Source of the DNA: Pedobacter indicus
Lineage (GTDB): Bacteria > Bacteroidota > Bacteroidia > Sphingobacteriales > Sphingobacteriaceae
NCBI RefSeq assembly: GCF_003449035.1
Contig: NZ_QRGB01000001.1
Span: forward strand, 3,224,001-3,288,000
Length of the DNA stretch: 64,000 nucleotides
Direction: 5' to 3'
Shown piece by piece: positions 45,173 through 53,266 of this stretch. The notes below the pieces were generated by a model that was given only the letters and a program-made list of their open reading frames with translations, had not been told where the DNA came from and did not search any database. The translations under genes and the position numbers were made by a program. The number at the start of each line of letters is the position of its first letter. Position 1 is the first letter of the stretch.

Positions 45173-46456
45173 TTACATTTTTTTTCTTTTCTTTTTCTTC
45201 ATACGGTTTGCAAATGCCTGTTCCTCGTAGTCTTCGCCCTGTGCCTCCGGCAGTAGACCACCCAATCCATCTATCCATAAATCATCGGTCTGCTGTTCTT
45301 TATTTAGAAAGTTAAAAAGTGCATGGGCTTCCTCATTCTCTACGGTGTTGCCCGTGGTAGATGACTGATTTTGTGCGTTTGTTTTTTCAGCTTCTTGGCG
45401 TTGCCCAACCGCTTGCTCGTTCCTCCAATCATTAAAGACATTCGCCGAAAGGTTTTTACCTAAAGCTGAACCGTTCCAAACGGTACGGCTTTCGTGGTCG
45501 ATAAAAGTCATACCATATATACGCGCCTCATCGTTGCGCCGTACCACGGTATTGATACCCTGTTCCATCAGTTGCTTTTTAAAATCGGTTTCGTTTGTAG
45601 CGGTGTGCATTGCCACTTCAATGGTGCTTTTGAGTACAGCTCTTACGGGGTCGGCTTTCATTTTCTCTTTAGCCTTTGCGAATTGGTTTTGCAATTCGTC
45701 CAGTCCTGCCTGCTTCCCGAAAAGGGATGCCTTAAAAGGATTGCTCGCTTTTTCTCCCTGTTCGTTCAGCGCAAAATAAACAAGACCGTTTTTAGGCTGT
45801 CCGTGCAGTTCCCCTTTGACTTCCTCCGCCGTAATATTGAAAAGCGATAGCAAAGCGTTGTACGCTCCGAGGCTTGCGTAACTGTAATACTTCGGCAAGT
45901 GTCGCACCATCGATGCGATTTGGCTCTTAACGTCTCCGGCTCTGTAATCCACCGGACGGAATACCTGCTCGTTTCCGGTACGCTGTTTTTCCGTTGCAGG
46001 TATGAGGTTATACGTTTGCTCCAAATCCCGACAGATTGCCATCGAACGGGGATGGTCGTAACTATCCGGTAGCTTTTTCCCGTCCAAACCCACACATACC
46101 GTTACGATATGGATATGGGTACGTTCAATATCAGTATGCTTAAAAACGATATAAGGTTGGTTGCCATATCCCATGCGCTCCATATATTCCTGCGCCATTT
46201 GTACGAACTGCCCATCGCTGACCCTATCCGCAGGATCGGGGTTCAGCGATATGTGGCGCACTGGCTTTTCCGTTCTGATATTTGCCAACAGATACGGATC
46301 AAAACACTGGTGCAGGTAACTGGTCGAATAGGTATTATCCAATGTTTCGGGTATTCTGTTCAATAATAAAACCTGCCCGTTTTCACTGTCAATCTTCTTT
46401 TGGTTGTATGAAATTGCACCGTACAAATTCTCGCCCTTTCCAATCTTCGCTATCAT
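45173..46456 (-). CDS. mobB: Relaxase / mobilisation nuclease (MobB-type)
   Basis: This 427-residue relaxase nicks oriT and leads the strand into the recipient. The N-terminal relaxase domain shows YNQKKID near the start, VRHISLNPDP (motif II region) and the metal-binding His triad HTDIERTHIHIVT near residues 105-118. A conserved region follows with YRAGDVKSQIASMVRHLPKY. The C-terminal 90 residues are charged and end in a basic Lys/Arg run. An aminoglycoside resistance gene separates it from mobA. Confidence 0.9.
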   Translation of the reverse strand: MIAKIGKGENLYGAISYNQKKIDSENGQVLLLNRIPETLDNTYSTSYLHQCFDPYLLANIRTEKPVRHISLNPDPADRVSDGQFVQMAQEYMERMGYGNQPYIVFKHTDIERTHIHIVTVCVGLDGKKLPDSYDHPRSMAICRDLEQTYNLIPATEKQRTGNEQVFRPVDYRAGDVKSQIASMVRHLPKYYSYASLGAYNALLSLFNITAEEVKGELHGQPKNGLVYFALNEQGEKASNPFKASLFGKQAGLDELQNQFAKAKEKMKADPVRAVLKSTIEVAMHTATNETDFKKQLMEQGINTVVRRNDEARIYGMTFIDHESRTVWNGSALGKNLSANVFNDWRNEQAVGQRQEAEKTNAQNQSSTTGNTVENEEAHALFNFLNKEQQTDDLWIDGLGGLLPEAQGEDYEEQAFANRMKKKKRKKM

Positions 46457-46469
46457 TGCGTTACTCTTT

Positions 46470-47336
46470 TCATTGGGACTTCATTTTTAATTCGCTTAAA
46501 TATTTTCTTATATCCATTTCTAATTTTGCAGGGTATTCATAACCTAATTTTTCTGAAAGCTCTGTTCCGATTTCAGACACTAAATCCGCGATTGCGAACA
46601 ATGCATCCCAATTGTCTTCAATTTTCCTTCCTGAAAATGTCTGTTCTATTTTGCTCCACATTTCAGAGGTGAGAAGTTTTTTAAAGAGCCTTCCAAACTT
46701 ATTGGTTGTTATGCTCCAATCGTGCTGACTAGCGATATGCCATTCGATTAGAGGGATTAAATAGTCGGTTCGAATATTGTTTTCCGACATAAATTTCGCG
46801 TAAAATAATTCATCTCTTACAAGGCTTTTAGCCAAGTATGTAGTATCCCACCAAAAATCATTTAACGTCTGCCTGAATTTCTGTTCTGTAGGTTTTTTAA
46901 TGATGGAAACCCGATAAGTGGGCTCTTTCATATTCTGTGTGATGCAGTCTTTATCAATCAAAACTTTATAGCCGATGTCCCAATCTTCACACAATTCATC
47001 TTGGTTTACTTCCTCTAAAAAATCAGGGACGCTATACAGTTTGAAATCAACTTTTACATAATCTTCATACAAAACCATTTTCATCGCGTGTTTATAATCG
47101 AAGTAGCTTTCGTCTTCTTCAACCATTGCAATGGGATTGCCGAAATAATGTGTCCAGCTGTTATCCGAAATATATACTGCTTTATTCTCAAAAACGAGTT
47201 CAATATCCAGATCACTGAATTCATCGACGGGTGCCAGTGGATTCACAAGGGAGCTTGTAAGCAAAACAGCTCTTACGTCCTTGTTCTTTCCTGCCCAATC
47301 GATAATGGCTTTTAGTTTTTCTTCTCTTAACTGCAT
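46470..47336 (-). CDS. aadS: Aminoglycoside 6-adenylyltransferase, AadS-type
   Basis: This 288-residue cytoplasmic enzyme adenylylates streptomycin at the 6-position (ANT(6) family). The nucleotidyltransferase core is at the N-terminus: VLLTSSLVNPLAPVDEFSDL, then DIELVF, giving the metal-binding DxD pair. YEDYVKVDFKLYSVPDFLEE and the helical C-terminal domain with LIPLIEWHIASQHDW fit AadS of Bacteroidota. It lies 13 nt upstream of the relaxase start and in the same direction, so it may share a transcript with the mob genes. It interrupts the usual mobA-mobB order. Confidence 0.9.
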   Translation of the reverse strand: MQLREEKLKAIIDWAGKNKDVRAVLLTSSLVNPLAPVDEFSDLDIELVFENKAVYISDNSWTHYFGNPIAMVEEDESYFDYKHAMKMVLYEDYVKVDFKLYSVPDFLEEVNQDELCEDWDIGYKVLIDKDCITQNMKEPTYRVSIIKKPTEQKFRQTLNDFWWDTTYLAKSLVRDELFYAKFMSENNIRTDYLIPLIEWHIASQHDWSITTNKFGRLFKKLLTSEMWSKIEQTFSGRKIEDNWDALFAIADLVSEIGTELSEKLGYEYPAKLEMDIRKYLSELKMKSQ

Positions 47337-47430
47337 TCTGTTAATATATCTTTAAATGATTATAAAATCAAGGAATTATACAAATCGGGTAGTTGTTCGC
47401 TACTCATACCACGCATTTGTGTCCATTTTT

Positions 47431-47877
47431 CTATTGTTTATTCAAATACTCCTTCTCAAATTCCTGCGTCAGCTCAATCACTTTCCGGCATAAGTCCGCC
47501 ATTTCTGCCGTCTGCTTTTCCAGTTTAAAGAGGTAAGCCGATGCCTTTTTCTCCGAGAAATTGCGGTAAAGTATCTTCACGATTTGGTTGTAATTCACGC
47601 CGACCGCTCTGAACTGGCTGTAAAAATTGGTGAGCCTCGTATGAAAATCGACTGCATCCATATCAATTTTTACGGTCTTGATTGGCTTCTGAAAGATACA
47701 GGCTGTAATGAAATGCGCCATTACTTTCATTCCCGATTGCTCGAACAGTGTAAGAAACTGTGCGTTTTCCATGGCGTTGAGACTAATCGAATAACGGTGG
47801 ATGGCAGGGTCTTTCTTAGGCTTTCGACCAACTTTGTTTGTTCGGTTTCTTCTGTTGTTTTCCATATCTAAATCCAT
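47431..47877 (-). CDS. mobA: MobA relaxosome accessory protein
   Basis: This 148-residue DNA-binding accessory protein of the relaxosome may start at Met5 (47865, MENNRRNRTNKVGRKPKKD). The basic start is followed by a ribbon-helix-helix-like segment (RYSISLNAMENAQFLTLFEQ), then a helical part with FRAVGVNYNQIVKILYRNF, the family signature of MobA/MobC-type proteins. It should bind next to oriT, which probably lies in the palindrome-rich region just upstream. Confidence 0.85.
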   Translation of the reverse strand: MDLDMENNRRNRTNKVGRKPKKDPAIHRYSISLNAMENAQFLTLFEQSGMKVMAHFITACIFQKPIKTVKIDMDAVDFHTRLTNFYSQFRAVGVNYNQIVKILYRNFSEKKASAYLFKLEKQTAEMADLCRKVIELTQEFEKEYLNKQ

Positions 47878-47947
47878 TAATAACCGAGCTTTAGCGAGCT
47901 CAACTTTAGTTAATTAACATAAACCCCGACTTCGGAGGGTGTTTTAA

Positions 47948-48112
47948 AAGCTCTCCGCCAACTGGCGGAGCAAGTGGTTTTGAGATGCGGAATTTATTTC
48001 GAGCATCTCAAAACATAACTTGCTCTGTTCGGGTGAACAGAAAATCCGTCCGCCTATCGGCGGATGCGGATTGGGTAAAGCGGAAAAAAACGGCTTTGTG
48101 CCGTTCCGCCCA
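47948..48112. other. Candidate origin of transfer (oriT) palindrome cluster
   Basis: Between the divergent mobA and traA genes there is a dense set of inverted repeats. They are a 7-bp stem (47953-47959/47964-47970), an imperfect stem of about 20 bp (47969-47988/48003-48024), a 6-bp stem (48025-48030/48035-48040) and another (48049-48054/48059-48064). A nested stem follows at about 48081-48108. oriT regions of this element family lie beside mobA and contain such repeats. The nick site cannot be located by eye. Confidence 0.5.
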
Positions 48113-48627
48113 TAACTTCTATTCTCCAATGATTTTTCCATCCACCTTTTGCATTTAAGCCCTTACAAAGTAAGGGTAGCTTTTTCAAAGCATTGCCCTG
48201 TCCACCACGACCAAACGTTGCCAAAAAATGCCGTGGATTACCGCTTTAAATCAATGGAACGGAATAACCTGCTTCTTTGTGGTGTCAGTCACGCAAGCCT
48301 GTTTGCAGGCATCCGCTCCCGATGGCAGTTCTGAAAGACGGAGCGCAGGAATGCCGGAACGCATGACGGCGTTCCGCACGGCAGGCAGGAATACCGGATG
48401 GCATGAAAGCTATCCCGTAGCCATTCCAACGGGCAGGACGACAGGCAAGCCATCGGTCTTGCCTGTGTGAAAGCCGGAATGACGGCATGGCTGATTGAAC
48501 GAATGACGGCAAGCCCGACAGGCGGAATTGTATCAAGACTGCCGGACAGTGTGCAGGGATGACAGCCCTGTTTCATGCCGGACGGCAGGCAGTACACGGA
48601 AAATAGAAACTTAAAAACAGAATAGAA
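48113..48627. other. GC-rich non-coding region before traA
   Basis: From about 48330 to 48600 the sequence is clearly richer in G and C than its surroundings and is made of imperfect short words such as GGAATGACGGCA, ACGGCAGGCAG and ATGCCGGA. Frames exist on both strands but have biased, repeat-like composition and no recognisable product. A 7-bp hairpin with a 3-nt loop lies near 48158-48174. It may be a leader or regulatory region of the tra operon. Confidence 0.4.
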
Positions 48628-49395
48628 ATGGAAGCAACAAACAGGACAAAATTTATCGCTTTTTCAAGCCAAAAGGGAGGCGTTGGGAAAAGCACGTTTA
48701 CGACAGTTACGGCAAGCATACTCCATTACCAAATGGGTTATAACGTAGCCGTCTTTGACTGCGATTATCCACAGCACAGCATCTGTCAGATGAGGGAACG
48801 GGATTTGAAAGCGGTCATGCAGAACGAGGTATTGAAAAAACTGGCACACCGCCAATTCTCGACCATCAACAAGAAAGCCTATCCGGTACTGCAAAGTAGG
48901 GCTGACAATGCCCTAACGGATGCGGAAGCGTTCATACAGTCTCCGACCGTTCCCGTGGATATGGTTTTCTTCGACTTGACGGGTACGGTGAACACTTCGG
49001 GCTTGCTGAATACACTGGCAGGAATGCACCATATCTTTTCGCCCATCACGGCAGACCGTGTGGTCATGGAAAGCACATTGAGCTTTACCGATGTACTGAC
49101 CAATGTCCTCATGAAGCATGGGCAGACCTCCATCGAAACCATCCGGCTGTTTTGGAACATGGTCGATGGCAGGGAAAAATCGCAACTGTACGAAATCTAC
49201 GGCAACGTCATCAAAGAGGTCGGACTGCAAGCAATGGAAACACGCATTGCCGACAGCAAACGCTTCCGCAAGGAAAGCGAGGCAACGGCAAAGACCGTCT
49301 TCCGTTCCACGCTGTTACCTCCCGACAAAAGATTGATGAAAACCTCCGGCTTGGATTTGTTCATCAGTGAATTTTTAAGAACCGTCAAACTGTAA
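48628..49395 (+). CDS. traA: TraA, ParA-type ATPase of the transfer operon
   Basis: This 255-residue ParA/MinD-like protein has the deviant Walker A KGGVGKST near residues 17-24 and VAVFDCDYPQHS as the switch region. VDMVFFDLTGTVNTSG is the Walker B area. It is the first gene of the transfer operon in CTnDOT-type elements. The exact role in transfer is unclear; ParA-like proteins often position DNA or protein complexes. Confidence 0.88.
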   Translation: MEATNRTKFIAFSSQKGGVGKSTFTTVTASILHYQMGYNVAVFDCDYPQHSICQMRERDLKAVMQNEVLKKLAHRQFSTINKKAYPVLQSRADNALTDAEAFIQSPTVPVDMVFFDLTGTVNTSGLLNTLAGMHHIFSPITADRVVMESTLSFTDVLTNVLMKHGQTSIETIRLFWNMVDGREKSQLYEIYGNVIKEVGLQAMETRIADSKRFRKESEATAKTVFRSTLLPPDKRLMKTSGLDLFISEFLRTVKL

Positions 49396-49400
49396 CCGCT

Positions 49401-49811
49401 ATGGAAAATGAAAACAAGAAAAAGCCAAATGCCCCGATTGACGAGGCTTATCTCATGTCCATCATGGCAGGCGAAACAAAGAAGCCCCAACAGGCGGTAA
49501 CACCCCAAGAGCCGACAAAGGAAACGCCAACGGAAAAGCCCGTAGCCAAAGAGCGCAACCGACAAAAGAGGGCTTCCGATACGGGCTATGGCGAGCGTTT
49601 TCTCAACAGCCACACCATGACACGCCGTGGCGATAAGAGCATCTACATCCGGCAGGAATACCACGAACGGCTTTCCCGTATCGTGCAGGTTATCGGGGAG
49701 GACAAGATACCCCTATATGCCTATTTGGACAATATTCTCGAACATCATTTTGAACAGTTCGAGAAAGCCATTACCGATGATTTCAACAATAAGTTTAAAC
49801 CCATTTTTTAA
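49401..49811 (+). CDS. DUF3408 conjugal transfer protein (TraB-like)
   Basis: This 136-residue protein has a Lys/Pro/Thr-rich, probably disordered N-terminal half and a C-terminal DUF3408 domain (SIYIRQEYHERLSRIVQVIG, then DKIPLYAYLDNILEHHFEQF). The domain looks like a ribbon-helix-helix fold and is found at this place in Bacteroidota transfer operons. It lies 5 nt after traA and is followed by a second DUF3408 gene, so the pair may form a DNA-binding complex. Confidence 0.82.
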   Translation: MENENKKKPNAPIDEAYLMSIMAGETKKPQQAVTPQEPTKETPTEKPVAKERNRQKRASDTGYGERFLNSHTMTRRGDKSIYIRQEYHERLSRIVQVIGEDKIPLYAYLDNILEHHFEQFEKAITDDFNNKFKPIF

Positions 49812-49831
49812 AGTATTAGATTATGAAACCA

Positions 49832-49847
49832 TCCGCCAACTGGCGGA
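49832..49847. repeat. Palindromic TCCGCC-N4-GGCGGA element in the traB-traC gap
   Basis: The 16-mer TCCGCCAACTGGCGGA occurs here and identically at 47954-47969. A variant with another loop is at 48049-48064. Here it sits between two DUF3408 genes, where it may form an mRNA hairpin. Confidence 0.6.
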
Positions 49848-49883
49848 TAGCTTCATCACCATTAAAAATCAAATTATATCAAG

Positions 49884-50159
49884 ATGAAAAAGACACAGCA
49901 AAAACAACAGGAAAAGATACTGCGCAAAGCCCATTATCAAACGGCATTTTTAAGACCGACAGGGGTTGTGGCAAGGTGCGGAAAATCGGTCTACATAAGC
50001 CCCGATTTCCACAAGAAATTATCCCGTATCGTCTTTCTGCTCGGAGAGGGAAAAATCACTCTTTCCGATTACCTGCACAGTGTATTGAAACACCACTTTG
50101 AGGAGTTCGGAGACGAAATAAAGATTATCTACGCCGACAAGCAAAAGCCAATCTTATAG
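49884..50159 (+). CDS. DUF3408 conjugal transfer protein (TraC-like)
   Basis: This short 91-residue DUF3408 protein has the same core as its neighbour (SVYISPDFHKKLSRIVFLLG, then KITLSDYLHSVLKHHFEEFG) but lacks the long disordered N-terminus. The basic start (KKTQQKQQEKILRK) could contact DNA. It is 2 nt from the traD start. Confidence 0.8.
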   Translation: MKKTQQKQQEKILRKAHYQTAFLRPTGVVARCGKSVYISPDFHKKLSRIVFLLGEGKITLSDYLHSVLKHHFEEFGDEIKIIYADKQKPIL

Positions 50160-50161
50160 CT

Positions 50162-50800
50162 ATGGAAACATTGATTGTAATATGCCTTATCATCGTCATC
50201 ATCCTTTTGCTGAAAGATAAGGTGGTCATCCATAAGACCGTCAGCAGGGAGGCAAAGCCGGAAAAGAAAAACCCCGACCTATCGGATATTATGGGGCTTC
50301 CCAAGCCTGTGGAACGACACACGTTGCCACTGAATGCCACAAAGAGACAATCGGGCGAACGTGACGGGATAGCTGATAATTTTGGAACAGAAACCTACGG
50401 GATAGGTTTAGGATTGGAAAATCCGCAGATTGAGGGAGAGCCGGATGAAGTTTTCGGGAGTATGTCCGATTTTGAAAATGAGGAAGACGAATGGGATGAG
50501 TACGGGTTTGAGGACAGCGACAATGAGTTTGCCACAGGGGTTACCTTTGATGAACTGACAACCGTGGGGGCATGGTTGGAACAAGAAGTACCAGAGCCTG
50601 CCCTGCAACAAAAAGCGGTGGATATAGTTCAGCGATTACAGGGAACGGAATTGTTCGGTCTGCTCGAAAACTCAATGGATGGGGCTTCACGGAAGATTGC
50701 AGAGTTGTTGGACAAGAGCCTCTCCACCGGAACGGATTTCAGTTCTCCCGATTTGCGGAAAAGTGATTTGGAGGATTTCGACATCGGGGAGTTTGTCTGA
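50162..50800 (+). CDS. traD: TraD conjugal transfer protein
   Basis: This 212-residue protein has one N-terminal membrane helix (LIVICLIIVIILLL) followed by a short basic stretch and a long acidic cytoplasmic or periplasmic part rich in Asp and Glu (FENEEDEWDEYGFEDSDNEF). The C-terminal half has a conserved-looking segment, VTFDELTTVGAWLEQEV. It matches the TraD position in CTnDOT-type operons; its function is unknown. Normally traE follows at once; here a 1.8-kb cassette on the other strand intervenes. Confidence 0.8.
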   Translation: METLIVICLIIVIILLLKDKVVIHKTVSREAKPEKKNPDLSDIMGLPKPVERHTLPLNATKRQSGERDGIADNFGTETYGIGLGLENPQIEGEPDEVFGSMSDFENEEDEWDEYGFEDSDNEFATGVTFDELTTVGAWLEQEVPEPALQQKAVDIVQRLQGTELFGLLENSMDGASRKIAELLDKSLSTGTDFSSPDLRKSDLEDFDIGEFV

Positions 50801-50823
50801 AAAGACAGCTTCCCTTTGTTTTT

Positions 50824-51624
50824 TTATAATGCTTTATCCAAACGCTTATGTGCGTATGAAATAGTATTTAAAATATCAAGAGCTTCTTCTTCGCTGATTT
50901 CAAATTTAATTTTAGGTTGATGGGCGGTAGGGTTTCTTATTAAACCAAAAATACCTTTGATTAAATTACATAATCCAATATGCTCACTTCTATCCGTTTC
51001 TGTTACTAAGTTGTTGATTTTAATCAAAGGGTTAGTAGTGGAGAATGCAGTTTCTACCAAAGCGTTACCGTCCGCATATAATCCCGTCATCTTCCTTAAA
51101 CGGTCAGCGATACTTTTGGTCGCTTCAAAAACGGAATGAAAATAATTTTCAAGTAATAATTCAGCCCGACAATATTCAAAAACGGCTAAATGAACATTTC
51201 TGCTTTCTAATTTATGCTTTAAACGACTGGCTCTTTGTTCGGCATCGGCAATTGTTTTGGCTTTTTCAACTAATCTAAGGTTGCCCTCTTCTGTTAATTC
51301 AGTACCTATAAAAGCTAAACGTTTATTCACTTCTAATCTGCGATTATGAAAAACCTCTTCTTTACCAATATACCTCACAGGTTGTAAAGTATCTTTGATA
51401 AACCGTAATATATGGTTTGAGCATTGGTGTTGATTTTGCCAACTTGCAAATGCGGAATATAATCTTCTCCATTTTGTATTTTGGGGGTCAACATCAGGAA
51501 TATTAGAATTTAAAAGGATTTGTCCTATTTCAGAACCTGTTAAACCATCTGTTGTATCTCCAATTGCCCTGCACAATCCCTCCAGTACATGAGCTTCAAA
51601 CATTGGACGTTTAATATTTGCCAT
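50824..51624 (-). CDS. TIGR02391/Ymh-family protein with HEPN-like motif
   Basis: This 266-residue protein resembles the TIGR02391 (Ymh) family: an N-terminal part (MFEAHVLEGLCRAIGDTTDG, LTGSEIGQIL) and a C-terminal helical domain ending with GLCNLIKGIFGLIRNPTAHQ. RNPTAH (Arg230 to His235) fits the R-x4-H motif of HEPN ribonucleases. FHSVFEATKSIADRLRKMTG is also typical of the family. It is 21 nt downstream of a PLD-fold gene on the same strand, and the pair sits inside the tra operon in the opposite orientation. A toxin or phage-defence role is inferred from HEPN/PLD biology and cargo position; it is not demonstrated. Confidence 0.75.
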   Translation of the reverse strand: MANIKRPMFEAHVLEGLCRAIGDTTDGLTGSEIGQILLNSNIPDVDPQNTKWRRLYSAFASWQNQHQCSNHILRFIKDTLQPVRYIGKEEVFHNRRLEVNKRLAFIGTELTEEGNLRLVEKAKTIADAEQRASRLKHKLESRNVHLAVFEYCRAELLLENYFHSVFEATKSIADRLRKMTGLYADGNALVETAFSTTNPLIKINNLVTETDRSEHIGLCNLIKGIFGLIRNPTAHQPKIKFEISEEEALDILNTISYAHKRLDKAL

Positions 51625-51645
51625 TATTATTTACATTAAAAATCA

Positions 51646-52449
51646 CTATTTAATAAGACTGATAAATTCGCTCGCATATTTCTCTGCCAACTCACGACTA
51701 TTTTCAACACTTGCTGTCTCTCTGTTCCAGTTCGCTTTAGTTGTCCAGTTGTATGAGCCATGAACAACCGTTTTTAAGTCAATTACGCAGAATTTATGGT
51801 GCATTATATTTTCATATTTCCCACTTTTAGGTACTCTTTTGGTTTCAAAATATTTCTCATAAGGAAATCCATATTTTGTGTTAATTTCATCATCCAACAC
51901 TATTAAGCGAACGTTTACTCCCTCACGCTTCTTATTATAAATCTCTCTCATTAAGACTTTATTTGTAAACCATGCAACTGCTACCCAAATAGAGAATTTG
52001 GCATTTCGGATTTGCTCGACAATTTGTGCTTCTATATCTTCAAAATGAACTTCAACTTCTATGTTATCCGGTAAATCTGCGCCTATTATTTTGTATTTAC
52101 CCTCAAACTCGTCAAGCCTATAACCGTCTTGTTGCAACAGGGAATTGATTTGTTCAACAGCTTTTTTTATATCCTTACTCGTATCTCTTGTGAAATGTCT
52201 TGGGTCAAAAACAATTTGCAGTAGTTGAACCATTTCTTTACTTCCATTTATTTCATATAGTTTTTCTAAAACATAAGCATTTCGGCTTAGGCTTCTCGGC
52301 ATCCCCCCATCTTGATATTTGTAAACGTCCTTAAAACCAATAAGGTTAAAAATTTTTAAAATATCCGACCCCGAAAGACGAGGTGTTAGGTCATTATCTC
52401 CCGATATAAATTCCTTTATGCTTTCTATTGTTAAGTCTGATAATTTCAT
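51646..52449 (-). CDS. Phospholipase-D-fold nuclease-like protein
   Basis: This 267-residue protein has an unrecognised helical N-terminal domain at about 1-125 (NAYVLEKLYEINGSKEMVQL, then RHFTRDTSKDI), which faintly recalls N-terminal domains of Abi-type proteins. A PLD domain follows at about 130-260. The single HKD motif is complete: H217-x-K219-x4-D224 in MHHKFCVIDLKTVVHGSYNW. One HKD per chain implies a dimeric active site, as in Nuc and BfiI nucleases. No signal peptide is seen, so it acts in the cytoplasm. It is the first gene of the two-gene cassette. Its chemistry could be DNA, RNA or lipid cleavage. Confidence 0.8.
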   Translation of the reverse strand: MKLSDLTIESIKEFISGDNDLTPRLSGSDILKIFNLIGFKDVYKYQDGGMPRSLSRNAYVLEKLYEINGSKEMVQLLQIVFDPRHFTRDTSKDIKKAVEQINSLLQQDGYRLDEFEGKYKIIGADLPDNIEVEVHFEDIEAQIVEQIRNAKFSIWVAVAWFTNKVLMREIYNKKREGVNVRLIVLDDEINTKYGFPYEKYFETKRVPKSGKYENIMHHKFCVIDLKTVVHGSYNWTTKANWNRETASVENSRELAEKYASEFISLIK

Positions 52450-52579
52450 TAAGTATTTGGATGATTATTGTCAATGCTAAAATAGTATAAAAAGCCATAC
52501 CCTGCCAATTAATTCCGCTGATTTCCAGTTTCCCATAACGCTTCGATTTCCATAAGACTTTTGTTCCGAAAGCCCACAC
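52394..52579 (-). CDS. Doubtful small membrane-protein ORF before the PLD gene
   Basis: A 61-codon frame with a GTG start at 52579 (an internal ATG is also possible) has one hydrophobic segment, MAFYTILALTIIIQILNEII, preceded by VLWKSKRYGKLEISGINWQ. It overlaps the PLD gene start by 56 nt in another frame. The composition looks more coding-like than most shadow frames, but the overlap and lack of any family make it uncertain. Confidence 0.25.
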   Translation of the reverse strand: MWAFGTKVLWKSKRYGKLEISGINWQGMAFYTILALTIIIQILNEIIRLNNRKHKGIYIGR

Positions 52580-52616
52580 GAGATGGGAATTAGTAACAAA
52601 TTAATTCAGTTAAATC

Positions 52617-52922
52617 ATGGAAAAACAAAGCAAAAAAGTGTTGCTGACAGGCGTTGCGTTCCTGTCGGCATTCGGTGTGTTCGCACAGGGCAACGGCTCG
52701 GCAGGCATCCAAGAAGCCACGCAGATGGTAACGAGTTACTTCGACCCTGCAACCCAATTAATCTATGCGATTGGTGCGGTGGTCGGGCTAATCGGAGGCG
52801 TTAAGGTGTACAACAAATTTAGTAGCGGTGACCCCGATACAAGCAAGACTGCGGCGTCGTGGTTTGGGGCTTGTATCTTCCTCATCGTAGCGGCGACCAT
52901 TCTCCGCTCATTCTTCCTTTAA
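52617..52922 (+). CDS. traE: TraE, DUF4134 membrane protein
   Basis: This 101-residue protein has a signal or first helix (VLLTGVAFLSAFGVFAQG) and two further membrane helices (LIYAIGAVVGLIGGVKVY and FGACIFLIVAATILRSFF). DUF4134 proteins are VirB2-like small components of the Bacteroidota mating channel. TraF follows after 11 nt. Confidence 0.9.
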   Translation: MEKQSKKVLLTGVAFLSAFGVFAQGNGSAGIQEATQMVTSYFDPATQLIYAIGAVVGLIGGVKVYNKFSSGDPDTSKTAASWFGACIFLIVAATILRSFFL

Positions 52923-52933
52923 GCCGACGACCT

Positions 52934-53266
52934 ATGAGCAATTACAATATCAATAAAGGTATCGGTAGGACGGTCGAGTTCAAAGGGCTGAAAGCACAGT
53001 ACCTGTTCATCTTCGCCGGAGGCTTGCTCGGTGTGCTTGTCCTCGTCATGATTATGTACATGGCAGGCGTAAACTCCTACGTGTGCCTGCTTGTCGGGGC
53101 AGGCGGAGCATCGCTCATCGTTTGGCAAACATTCGCATTGAACGGCAAATACGGCGAATACGGATTGATGAAAGTCGGGGCAAAGAAAAGGCATCCGAAA
53201 TACATCATCTGTCGCAGAGCCGTACACCGCTATCTGAAATGCACCCCTAAATCCAATGCCCTATGA
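52934..53266 (+). CDS. traF: TraF, DUF4133 membrane protein
   Basis: This 110-residue protein starts at 52934 (MSNYNINKGIGRTVEFKGLK). Two membrane helices follow at about 24-70 (YLFIFAGGLLGVLVLVMIMY; VCLLVGAGGASLIVWQTFAL) and a basic tail. The fold resembles VirB3. The stop overlaps the traG start by 4 nt, which suggests coupled translation, as the VirB3-VirB4 pair usually shows. Confidence 0.9.
   Translation: MSNYNINKGIGRTVEFKGLKAQYLFIFAGGLLGVLVLVMIMYMAGVNSYVCLLVGAGGASLIVWQTFALNGKYGEYGLMKVGAKKRHPKYIICRRAVHRYLKCTPKSNAL

Noticed and set aside
48228-48597. Overlapping frames on both strands in the GC-rich region before traA
   Set aside because: They follow the word repeats and base bias of the region; no motif, start context or family supports any of them.
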